From: CBDUJZ01 sp047629415 | GTDB taxonomy: Bacteria; Myxococcota_A; Bradymonadia; REDH01 | Length of the DNA stretch: 26,661 nt | Direction: 5' to 3' | Assembly: GCA_047629415.1 (NCBI GenBank) | Contig: JBLHWZ010000046.1 | Location: forward strand, 1-26,661 | In this document: positions 8,496 through 15,566 of the stretch, piece after piece | Layout of the letters: each line of letters opens with the position of its first letter | Position numbering within the stretch: the first letter of the stretch is position 1 | Made by a program: the position numbers and the translations under genes | The notes under the pieces: model-generated | Told to the model about the DNA's origin: nothing | The model's input: only the letters and a program-made list of their open reading frames with translations | Database searches by the model: none

Positions 8496-8607
8496 TGCAC
8501 TTTCTCTCGTTATAGAGGTCCCCCACAAGGCGCTCACATAACAACAGACATGTAAGCGTTTACTGAACCGCCGTGCCCTTTCCGATCCGCACATCGTGTG
8601 GCACGTT

Positions 8608-8613
8608 AGAGGA
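8608..8613 (+). promoter_or_regulatory. Ribosome-binding site of the kinase gene
   Basis: AGAGGA lies 4 bases before the ATG at 8618. It decides the start: an in-frame GTG at 8573 has no comparable site and would add 15 residues that are not kinase-like. Confidence 0.75.
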
Positions 8614-8617
8614 ACAC

Positions 8618-10900
8618 ATGGGATCAATGCTCAATCCTGGCGACAAGTTCGATAAATACACGTTGGTTCGGCCCTTAGGCGAAGGTGGCATGGGCATCGT
8701 GTGGGAAGCGACCAACCCCTTCGGCTTGCCGGTCGTTCTCAAGATGTTGCAGCCAGAAATGCGGGGGAATGCAGACATCATCGAGCGGTTCCGCCGTGAG
8801 GGCCGAATACAGTACACGCTGAAGCACCCTCACATCGTGCGCGTTACTGATATCGTCGAGAGTGATGACGGCCTCCCAGCCCTCGTCGTGGACTTCATGA
8901 GCGGCCGGGATCTAGAGCAGCGCCTCTTCTCAAACGGGCCGCTGACGATCGAAGAAACGATCGAGGTCTCAACGAAGGTGCTCGACGGCCTGCAGCTCGC
9001 TCACGAGCACGGGTTCTTCCACCGCGATCTGAAGCCCGCCAACATCTACCTAGAGAAGACCGAGCATGGCTTTGAGCCGCGCTTGATGGACTTCGGAATT
9101 GCGAAGATCGAGGCCGCTGCACAGCTCACGCGAGCCCAGGAGTTCTGCGGCACCCCAGCATACGCCAGTCCGGAACAGATCGCGTCCACGAAAGACGTCG
9201 ATCACATGACCGACATTTACTCGTTCGGCGTAGTGATGTGGTCCATGTTCATGGGGCACGAGCCGTACAAGGAATTCAACGACGACCCGTATCGCGTTCT
9301 CGCGGCGGTGGTTCGCGAAGAATTGACCCCGCCTGACAACGCGCCTGACTGGCTCGCAAAGATCATCAAGAAGGCGACTCGCAAACCGAAGGAGGCGCGC
9401 TACCAGTCCGCTGCTGAGTTCCGAGATGCGATCGTCGCTGGGGCGAACCGCTCAGGGACCTACGCCGAGACAGTCTTGGACATCGGCGCTGCGATAAACA
9501 GCGAGGGCCGTGCTCTCGCGGCCACCGACACCGTGTTCTCGGTGTCCGAAGACCCCTTCGCCGATACGCACTCCGATATCGACATCGGCGGTGGGGGTGA
9601 GACCGCGTTCCAAGACGAAACCGAGCCCGCCCAAAGCGGGGCGGTGAAGGCTAAAGAACGTGCGTTGGCCTCGAAGGTCGAGCGCCAGCGCCAGGAGAAC
9701 GCGCGCCGCGAGCTCGCCGAGATGACGGGCGCCGATGTGGACGCCAGTGAAGACCACATGCGAAACGCGTTTCGGTCTGGTGGCGAGTTCCAGTCCGCGA
9801 GCGGGATGGACTCCTCCGGAAAAGTGAGTGGTGCGAAGCCGCGCCCATCGATGCCTCCGCGCCGCAATGAGCCGTCCCCGCAGCAACCAAAAACCTCAGA
9901 CGCCGAGTCTTCTCCGCGACTCGCGAGAGCGACCGCAAAGGAAAAAGCGCGGGCCAAAGAGGTGGAGCGCTCATTCTCTAACAAGCGAAAGCGCAGCAAG
10001 AAGCCGCTGATGATCGTGGCCTCCGTCCTGCTCATCGGCGGAGTTCTCGCCACGGTCGCCTACATCGTGATGAACGCTGCAACCACCGCAGCCAGCGGCT
10101 TCGTCCGAATCGAAGCGGGCTCGTTCATGATGGGCTCTCCGCTTGACGAAAACGGCCGAGGAAGAGACGAGGCGCAGCACAACGTTACGATCACGCGGCC
10201 GTTCGCGATGCAGATTCACGAGGTAACCCAGGCTCAGTGGCGCGAAGTCATGTATGCCGAGCCGGACGCGTTCACCGACTGTGGCGACTCTTGTCCAGCC
10301 GCCAAGATTACTTGGGTCGACGCCGCACGCTTCGCGAATCGACTCTCCGTCGAGGAAGGCGTTGAGCAATGCTACGAGGTCGATGGCAGCACCGTCGAGT
10401 GGCCTCGTGGTCTCGACTGCGCCGGCTTCCGCCTGCCTACCGAAGCCGAGTGGGAGTATGCCGCCCGCGGTGGCACCGACTCCGCTGTCTTCACTGGCGA
10501 TCTGATGAACCTCGGGCGCGAGGTCCTCGACCCTCGGCTCACGCTGGTCGGATGGTATGCGTCGAACTCAGACGTCGACTACAACGACAGTGTCGAGTGT
10601 GGCTCGTGGGGCGAAGATCGCGACAAGTGTGGAGTTCAGCCAGCGCAGGGTCGGCGAGTGAATCCATGGGGACTCTACGACACGCATGGTAACCTCGCGG
10701 AGTGGACTTGGGACCGCTACGGCCCTTATCCGGGCGGCGACGTGACCGACCCACTAGGCGCCAGCTCCGGTAGTCAGCGCGTCGTTCGCGGCGGCAGCTG
10801 GCGCTCTACCTCGGAGAATTGCCGAGCGGCAGCGCGCGATAAGTCGCAGTCAGTTGCGCGGATGACGATCGGCCTCAGGTTGGCCCAGACTCTTCGGTAG
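8618..10900 (+). CDS. Transmembrane Ser/Thr protein kinase with FGE-sulfatase domain
   Basis: The 760-residue protein has three parts. Residues about 14-285 are a Hanks-type kinase: Gly-rich loop GEGGMG (21-26), likely ATP-binding Lys42, catalytic HRDLKPAN (135-142, Asp137) and DFG (158-160), so it looks active. A charged linker, with a basic helical stretch (VERQRQENARRELAEM) and Pro-rich part, leads to one membrane helix at about 462-484. Beyond it, residues about 494-757 form an FGE-sulfatase (SUMF1-like) domain: FMMGSPLDENGRGRDE, EVTQAQWREVM, GFRLPTEAEWEYAARGG, NPWGLYDTHGNLAEW and the closing VVRGGSWR. The expected topology is kinase inside and FGE-like domain outside. Kinases with C-terminal FGE domains are known in Planctomycetota and myxobacteria-like groups; the outer domain probably senses or binds rather than oxidises cysteine (inference). 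Confidence 0.92.
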   Translation: MGSMLNPGDKFDKYTLVRPLGEGGMGIVWEATNPFGLPVVLKMLQPEMRGNADIIERFRREGRIQYTLKHPHIVRVTDIVESDDGLPALVVDFMSGRDLEQRLFSNGPLTIEETIEVSTKVLDGLQLAHEHGFFHRDLKPANIYLEKTEHGFEPRLMDFGIAKIEAAAQLTRAQEFCGTPAYASPEQIASTKDVDHMTDIYSFGVVMWSMFMGHEPYKEFNDDPYRVLAAVVREELTPPDNAPDWLAKIIKKATRKPKEARYQSAAEFRDAIVAGANRSGTYAETVLDIGAAINSEGRALAATDTVFSVSEDPFADTHSDIDIGGGGETAFQDETEPAQSGAVKAKERALASKVERQRQENARRELAEMTGADVDASEDHMRNAFRSGGEFQSASGMDSSGKVSGAKPRPSMPPRRNEPSPQQPKTSDAESSPRLARATAKEKARAKEVERSFSNKRKRSKKPLMIVASVLLIGGVLATVAYIVMNAATTAASGFVRIEAGSFMMGSPLDENGRGRDEAQHNVTITRPFAMQIHEVTQAQWREVMYAEPDAFTDCGDSCPAAKITWVDAARFANRLSVEEGVEQCYEVDGSTVEWPRGLDCAGFRLPTEAEWEYAARGGTDSAVFTGDLMNLGREVLDPRLTLVGWYASNSDVDYNDSVECGSWGEDRDKCGVQPAQGRRVNPWGLYDTHGNLAEWTWDRYGPYPGGDVTDPLGASSGSQRVVRGGSWRSTSENCRAAARDKSQSVARMTIGLRLAQTLR

Positions 10901-10948
10901 AGCGGATGACGACCGGCCTCAGGTTTCCACAGACTCTTCGGTAGAGCG
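10861..10948 (+). repeat. 44-bp direct tandem repeat at the kinase 3' end
   Basis: Unit 1 (10861-10904) contains the last 13 codons of the kinase and its TAG stop. Unit 2 (10905-10948) follows directly and matches at 40 of 44 positions by eye; the differences are at unit positions 9, 22, 23 and 25. The second copy lies outside the gene and includes a relic of the stop codon. Confidence 0.93.
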
Positions 10949-11013
10949 GCCCGACGCTACTAAACGCGCTTTCTCGCTAGTGCCCTTCGCCTTTCTCCGG
11001 TAGGCGCAGCACC

Positions 11014-12039
11014 ATGTTCGATTGGAGCCATCCAACCATGCTCGCGCCGATGGAAGGCGTGACCCACCCGCTGCTGCGCTCAATCCTCGCGCGGCACGGC
11101 GGGATTGGAATTGTGTGCACCGAGTTCGTTCGAATCGCTGGCATTAAGGTCAGCGAGAAACATATGCGGAAGCAGGTGGAGAAGGTCCCCGGCTTACCCC
11201 TCTCCGTGCAGGTAATGGGCACACACGCCGAGCTGATGGCCGATGCGGCTGGGGCGATCGCGAATGCCGGTGCAGACGTCGTCGACATCAACCTCGGCTG
11301 CCCTTCCCCACGCGTCGTGAAGAAAGGTGCGGGCTCGGCGATGCTCAAGAATCCAGAGCTGCTCTTCGATGTGCTCGTCGCCATGCGCGAGCGAGTCCCC
11401 GGCTTGTTGAGCGCCAAGATCCGCGCCGGATTCGACGACGCCTCCAACGTCGTCAGCATCGCACAAACCGTGCAGCGCGCAGGAGCCGACTACATCGTTG
11501 TGCACCCCCGGCGACGCGAGGATTTCTACCAGGGCGTCGCGGACTGGCGCATCGTCAAAGTCCTCAAGCAGGAGCTCGATATCCCGGTCGTCGGCAACGG
11601 CGATGTTTGGTACGCGAGCGACGCGCAGCGCATGATCGACGAGACCGGCTGCGACGCCGTGATGATCGGCCGCCCGGTGATTCGCAATCCGTGGATCTTC
11701 CGACAGATCGGCGAGCTGGCGCGTGGCGAGCAGCCCTTCGCTCCTGACGGAAACGACGTCGTGGAATGGCTGCAGACCATCGTGACCGAGTACGAGGCGG
11801 TGTACGGCACGATCAAGCGCGGGCCACTCGGCAAGATCAAAGAGATGCTGACCTATATCGGCCGTGCCATCGACGATGATGCTGTGTTTCGCGGCGTCGC
11901 TCTGCGGGCAACGTCGCCAACGCATGTCGTGGAGATTGCGCGTGAGCACCTCGGGCATCTGCCGGCGGAGCGCATCGATATGCAGGCGACGCGGACGCTC
12001 GGTTTTGAGAAGAGCGGAAGCGCGGTGATTCAGGCGTAG
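11014..12039 (+). CDS. tRNA-dihydrouridine synthase (Dus family, DusC-like)
   Basis: The 341-residue flavoenzyme reduces specific uridines in tRNA to dihydrouridine using FMN and NAD(P)H. Visible motifs: LAPMEGVTHPLLR at the N-terminus (FMN site), TEFVRIAG, VDINLGCPSPRVVKKGAGSAML with the catalytic Cys in GCP, AKIRAGF, IVVHPRRREDFYQG, VVGNGDVW, and GCDAVMIGRPVIRNPW (phosphate-binding GR). The combination of APMEGV, TEFVR and GCDAVMIGRP recalls DusC more than DusA or DusB, but I would not fix the subfamily or the uridine position. A purine-rich GGTAGG lies about 10 bases before the ATG; an alternative in-frame ATG is at 11038. It follows the kinase by 113 bases and may have its own promoter. 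Confidence 0.9.
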   Translation: MFDWSHPTMLAPMEGVTHPLLRSILARHGGIGIVCTEFVRIAGIKVSEKHMRKQVEKVPGLPLSVQVMGTHAELMADAAGAIANAGADVVDINLGCPSPRVVKKGAGSAMLKNPELLFDVLVAMRERVPGLLSAKIRAGFDDASNVVSIAQTVQRAGADYIVVHPRRREDFYQGVADWRIVKVLKQELDIPVVGNGDVWYASDAQRMIDETGCDAVMIGRPVIRNPWIFRQIGELARGEQPFAPDGNDVVEWLQTIVTEYEAVYGTIKRGPLGKIKEMLTYIGRAIDDDAVFRGVALRATSPTHVVEIAREHLGHLPAERIDMQATRTLGFEKSGSAVIQA

Positions 12040-12056
12040 AGATGCGTTGGTCGCCA

Positions 12057-12075
12057 CTTCACCCGCCGGGTGAAG
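12057..12075 (+). terminator. Hairpin after the Dus gene
   Basis: CTTCACCC (12057-12064) and GGGTGAAG (12068-12075) form a perfect 8-bp stem with loop GCC, 18 bases after the Dus stop codon. No T-run follows on the plus strand, so it may work as an RNA-stabilising or rho-assisted element rather than a classical terminator. Confidence 0.4.
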
Positions 12076-12094
12076 AGCATGGCCAAGGCAGGGG

Positions 12095-12191
12095 CGGCAC
12101 AGTGTGCCGATCCCACCGTCGGCCTCGCTGATGCGGTCATATCCGCGAAGTAGACCGCTTCGCGAGTGCGGCACGCGGTGTGCCGCCGCAC
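12095..12191. other. Palindrome-rich convergent intergenic region
   Basis: Three more inverted repeats lie between the convergent Dus and M20 genes: CGGCAC/GTGCCG (12095-12109, 3-base loop), CGCGAAG/CTTCGCG (12144-12164, 7-base loop) and GCGGCAC/GTGCCGC (12168-12186, 5-base loop), the last with an alternative pairing GTGCGGC/GCCGCAC (12166-12191). The GCGGCAC word recurs at 12257 or so. I see no gene in the 244-base gap. It could hold terminators for both directions. Confidence 0.5.
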
Positions 12192-12283
12192 CGCCCATGC
12201 TTCCGTGGTGCGTGTGGAGGACGGTCGGCGTGGGGCGGGTCATCGGCCACGGGCGTGCGGCACAGGACGTTCCGGCGACCGAT

Positions 12284-13477
12284 TTACGTGAGGCTCGGAG
12301 CCACACTCTCCCAGCGCTGACCTAGCTCGATCAACGCGTCGGACATCGCGTTCACCCCGATCCCGATCGAGCGCTCGTCGACATCGAAGCGCGGGGTGTG
12401 GATCATGTGCGTGATGCCACGCTCCTCGTTTCGTACCCCGAGGAAGAGGTAACAACCCGGGATGCGACGGCTGAAGGCCGCGAAGTCCTCAGCGCCCATT
12501 TGCGGCTGGAATTGCACGAAGCCAATATCGCTGTGTTTGGCGTTCACGACTTCGCCAACGAACTCTTCCAGCGCAGGGTGATTCGCCGTCAGGTGGGTGC
12601 CGCGAACAAACTGAAGCTCGGCGGTGCATCCGAACGCCAGCGCCGTCGATTCGACGACAATCTTGGCCTGCGCCATCGCCTTGTCGCGCACGGTCGGCTC
12701 GAGCGTGCGCAGCAAACCCTGGAGAGTCATTCGGTCTGGAATGATGTTGTAGGCGGTGCCCGACTGAGCTCGGCAAACGCTGAGCACGCAGGCCTCGCGC
12801 GCATCAATGATGCGCGACGGAATCTGCTGCAGCGCCTGAATGATCGCGGCACCGGCGAGGATCGGGTCGCGCCCCTCGTGCGGGTAGGCGCCGTGGGCCA
12901 TGCCACCATGAATCGTGATGTCGAAGAGGTCGGAAGCGGCCCAGACTGGACCCCCAGTGAAGCCGATATTGCCCACTCCGAGCAGCGGCATCACGTGCAA
13001 CGCGAACGCGGCATCGACGCCTTCGAGGACTCCCTCCTCGACCATCTTCTCGGCGCCAATCGACTGCCCTGGCGGCGGCGCGGCTTCTTCGGCGGGCTGA
13101 AAGACGAAGCGCACCTTCCCGTGGATTTCGCTCCGCCTCGCGACCAGCTCTCGGGCGACCCCGATGCCCATCGTCGTGTGCACATCGTGTCCGCAGGCGT
13201 GCATGACACCGGGATTCTGCGAGCCGTAGGAGTGTTCGAAGTCCTCCTCGATCGGCAGGGCGTCCATGTCTGCCCGATAGAGCAGCGTGGGGCCTTCGTG
13301 CTGTCCGACCAGGTCAGCGATCACTCCGTGACCGGCGACGTTTGTGCGCACTTCAAACGGGAGACCGCGCAGGTGGTCTTGCACAACGCCCGCCGTGCGC
13401 TTCTCGTCGTGCGAGAGCTCCGGGTGCATGTGCAAATCGCGGCGGATATCGATGAGCTCTTTGTCAGTCAGTCGCAT
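12284..13477 (-). CDS. M20D family amidohydrolase (possible acyl-diaminopimelate deacylase)
   Basis: From the ATG at 13477 the protein has 397 residues and belongs to the M20D metallo-amidohydrolases (hippurate hydrolase, N-acetyl-diaminopimelate deacetylase, auxin-conjugate hydrolases). Metal ligands fit the family: Cys95 and His97 in HACGHDVH, Glu130/Glu131 in QPAEE, His161 in LHVMP, and a final His in MIHTPRF near the C-terminus. The lid-domain motif GGMAHGAYPHEGRDP is also present. An upstream in-frame start at 13525 would lengthen it by 16 residues that are not family-like. The gene start overlaps the end of the aminotransferase gene by 14 bases. With dapD and an aminotransferase upstream, deacylation of N-acyl-LL-diaminopimelate is the most likely role (inference); its own sequence does not settle the substrate. 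Confidence 0.88.
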   Translation of the reverse strand: MRLTDKELIDIRRDLHMHPELSHDEKRTAGVVQDHLRGLPFEVRTNVAGHGVIADLVGQHEGPTLLYRADMDALPIEEDFEHSYGSQNPGVMHACGHDVHTTMGIGVARELVARRSEIHGKVRFVFQPAEEAAPPPGQSIGAEKMVEEGVLEGVDAAFALHVMPLLGVGNIGFTGGPVWAASDLFDITIHGGMAHGAYPHEGRDPILAGAAIIQALQQIPSRIIDAREACVLSVCRAQSGTAYNIIPDRMTLQGLLRTLEPTVRDKAMAQAKIVVESTALAFGCTAELQFVRGTHLTANHPALEEFVGEVVNAKHSDIGFVQFQPQMGAEDFAAFSRRIPGCYLFLGVRNEERGITHMIHTPRFDVDERSIGIGVNAMSDALIELGQRWESVAPSLT

Positions 13478-14600
13478 GGCGGGCGGTCCATTCACAGAGG
13501 CGCGTGAGCGCGGTGGTGAGATCATCTTCTGCGGCCGAGACGCTCAGGCGCAAGTAGCCTTTGCCTGCGTCGCCGAAGGCGCGGCCGGGAATCGTAACGA
13601 CTTTCGCCTCAAGCATCAGCCGCGTGGCGAGCTCCAGGTCGTCCGCATGGCCCGGCAGACGCATCCAAAGGTAGAACGCTCCGTCGCCAGCGACGTGCTC
13701 CCAGCCGGCAGCCACCAGAGCGTCGAGCGCGCGGCAGCGTTTGGCCGCCACAGATGCCTTCAGCTGCTCAGGAAAGGCGCGGCCTTCGGATGTTTCGAAC
13801 GCGGCCCTGGCGGCCTCCTGGCAGAGCGTAGATGCCGAGGTGACAAGATGCTGGTGCAAGGCCACCAGAGGCGCCACGAGCGGCTCGGGCGCGATCATCC
13901 ATCCCAGACGCCAGCCAGCGAGCGAGTGCGATTTGGAGAACCCATCGAGGACGATCGCCTCAGGGTTGTGAGCCAGCATGCTCGGATGCTCGGTGTCGAT
14001 CTGCAGCGAGGAGTAGATCTCGTCGCTCACGACGACAACGCCGGCCTTCGCGCAGCCCTCACCGATCGCCTTCCACTCTTCGGGGGAAGCGCTCGCGCCT
14101 GTCGGATTCCCGGGGCTGCAAACGACCACCATTCGGGTCGCCGCTGTCACTTTCGCTCCGATGCCTGACCACGTCGGACGGAAGCGATCTGCGGCGCTCA
14201 AGTCGTAGGTCCGAATGGTGCCTCCAGCGAGCTTCGCCAGCGTCGCGTAAACAGGAAACGCCGGAGCCGGGACCAGGACCTCATCGCCGGGATCGATCAA
14301 ACCAAACATCGAGAGCGCGATGCCCTCTTCGACGCCCGTCGTCACGATCACCCGCAACGGATCAACGCCGCGGCTCTCGGCGATCAAGCGCCGCAGCACC
14401 GGGTCACCGGCGTTAGGTCCATACACAGCCCGAGTCGCCGAGGCGGCACCAGCCAGCGCCGCGCGGATCACGTCCGGAACATCAACGTTGGCCATGCCTA
14501 GCCCGAGACTCACCGCATCCGACGGAGCGTCGGAGAGGAACCGGCGGAGCAAGGTCACGCCTAGTCCGTCGAGCCGGCGCGCGGTCCGAATCGGGTTCAT
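13464..14600 (-). CDS. PLP-dependent class I/II aminotransferase (possible N-acyl-diaminopimelate aminotransferase)
   Basis: The 378-residue fold-type I aminotransferase shows YGPNAGDPVLRRLIA, VVCSPGNPTGAS with the cofactor Asn165, VVSDEIYSSL with Asp193 and Tyr196, FSKSHSLAGWRLGW with the Schiff-base Lys223 and Arg231, and a C-terminal GYLRLSVSA with the substrate-carboxylate Arg. The family covers aspartate, branched-chain and N-succinyl-diaminopimelate (DapC-type) aminotransferases. The position, overlapping dapD by 4 bases upstream and the M20 amidohydrolase by 14 bases downstream, suggests the DapC step of lysine and peptidoglycan precursor synthesis (inference from context). It is cytoplasmic. 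No gene symbol is given because related aminotransferases of other specificity look alike. Confidence 0.88.
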   Translation of the reverse strand: MNPIRTARRLDGLGVTLLRRFLSDAPSDAVSLGLGMANVDVPDVIRAALAGAASATRAVYGPNAGDPVLRRLIAESRGVDPLRVIVTTGVEEGIALSMFGLIDPGDEVLVPAPAFPVYATLAKLAGGTIRTYDLSAADRFRPTWSGIGAKVTAATRMVVVCSPGNPTGASASPEEWKAIGEGCAKAGVVVVSDEIYSSLQIDTEHPSMLAHNPEAIVLDGFSKSHSLAGWRLGWMIAPEPLVAPLVALHQHLVTSASTLCQEAARAAFETSEGRAFPEQLKASVAAKRCRALDALVAAGWEHVAGDGAFYLWMRLPGHADDLELATRLMLEAKVVTIPGRAFGDAGKGYLRLSVSAAEDDLTTALTRLCEWTARHATD

Positions 14601-15430
14601 CGCAAGTCGAGTTCCAACGCGGCCGAGGCCTCGGTCTTCTCATCGCGATACTTCACGATCATCGGTGCATAGAGGTGCAAGCCATGCTCCTTCGCAAACG
14701 CGTTCGAGGTGATCGGACGGCTCCCCGGTACAACGACGGCGCCGGCAGGAATCTCCAGCGGAGACTCCGCGGTGGCCCGATAGACCGTCTCCTTCACCAG
14801 GTCATAGACCGGCGTTGAGCGAGTAAGCACGACGCCCGCTCCGATGACCGCGCGCTCACGTACCAACGTGCCCTCGTAGATTCCCGTGCCACCACCAACG
14901 AGCACGTTGTCTTCAATGATGACCGGGCGCATGCCGATCGGCTCCAACACGCCGCCGATTTGTGCAGCAGCCGAGAGGTGCACGTTCTTCCCGATCTGCG
15001 CACAGCTTCCGACGAGCGCATGGGAGTCGACCATCGTGCCGTCGTCCACGTAGGCGCCCACGTTCACGTACATCGGCGGCATGCAGGTCACGCTCTTCCC
15101 AAGGTACGCGCCGCGACGAACAGACGAGCCACCAGGCACGATGCGAGTACCGCGCGCGGCGAAGTCCGGCCGCTGGATCGGATACGTGTCCTTATCGCCG
15201 AAAGCCAAGGCGCCGCCTTGGTCCATCGAGACGATGCGCCCTACCCGAAAGCCAACAAGGATGCCCTCTTTGACCTTCGAGTTGACCGACCACTCGCCAT
15301 CAGCCGAGCGCGAAGCAGCTCGCAGCTCCCCGGCTTCGAGCGCGGTGAGAAACTGATCGATGGTCGCGAGAATCTCGTCCGTGGGCTCACGGACGCCGGA
15401 AACGTAGAGGTCGTGGATTTGCTCAAGCAT
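14597..15430 (-). CDS. dapD: 2,3,4,5-tetrahydropyridine-2,6-dicarboxylate N-succinyltransferase
   Basis: The enzyme transfers a succinyl group from succinyl-CoA to tetrahydrodipicolinate in the diaminopimelate pathway. The N-terminal helical part (up to about residue 95, with ITxFLTALEAGELRAA-like and WSVNSKVKEGILVGFRV segments) and the left-handed parallel beta-helix (PMYVNVGAYVDDGTMVDSHA, GSCAQIGKNVHLSAAAQIGG, PVIIEDNVLVGGG) match Escherichia coli DapD closely. The length of 277 fits its usual 274. I take the ATG at 15430; a GTG at 15436 would add two residues. No good ribosome-binding site precedes either; the leader instead contains the complement of one. It is the first gene of the overlapping dapD-aminotransferase-M20D unit, and recD lies 136 bases upstream on the same strand. 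Confidence 0.93.
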   Translation of the reverse strand: MLEQIHDLYVSGVREPTDEILATIDQFLTALEAGELRAASRSADGEWSVNSKVKEGILVGFRVGRIVSMDQGGALAFGDKDTYPIQRPDFAARGTRIVPGGSSVRRGAYLGKSVTCMPPMYVNVGAYVDDGTMVDSHALVGSCAQIGKNVHLSAAAQIGGVLEPIGMRPVIIEDNVLVGGGTGIYEGTLVRERAVIGAGVVLTRSTPVYDLVKETVYRATAESPLEIPAGAVVVPGSRPITSNAFAKEHGLHLYAPMIVKYRDEKTEASAALELDLR

Positions 15431-15566
15431 GGACACGCGGGGAAAGGAGGTCTGCCGCCAGCCTAAAGCGCGGCCAGATCGTCAGCGCAAGGCCGATCGA
15501 GCCGGGAGCCCGCTTGCCGGGCGAGCCGAAGGCCAATCACGCCGGCGGAAGCCCGAAGGGGGCGCG

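Noticed and set aside
11194..12306. 370-codon open frame opposite the Dus gene
   Set aside because: The Dus family motifs are on the plus strand; this is an antisense shadow.
12398..13507. 369-codon open frame opposite the M20 gene
   Set aside because: The M20D metal ligands are all on the minus strand.
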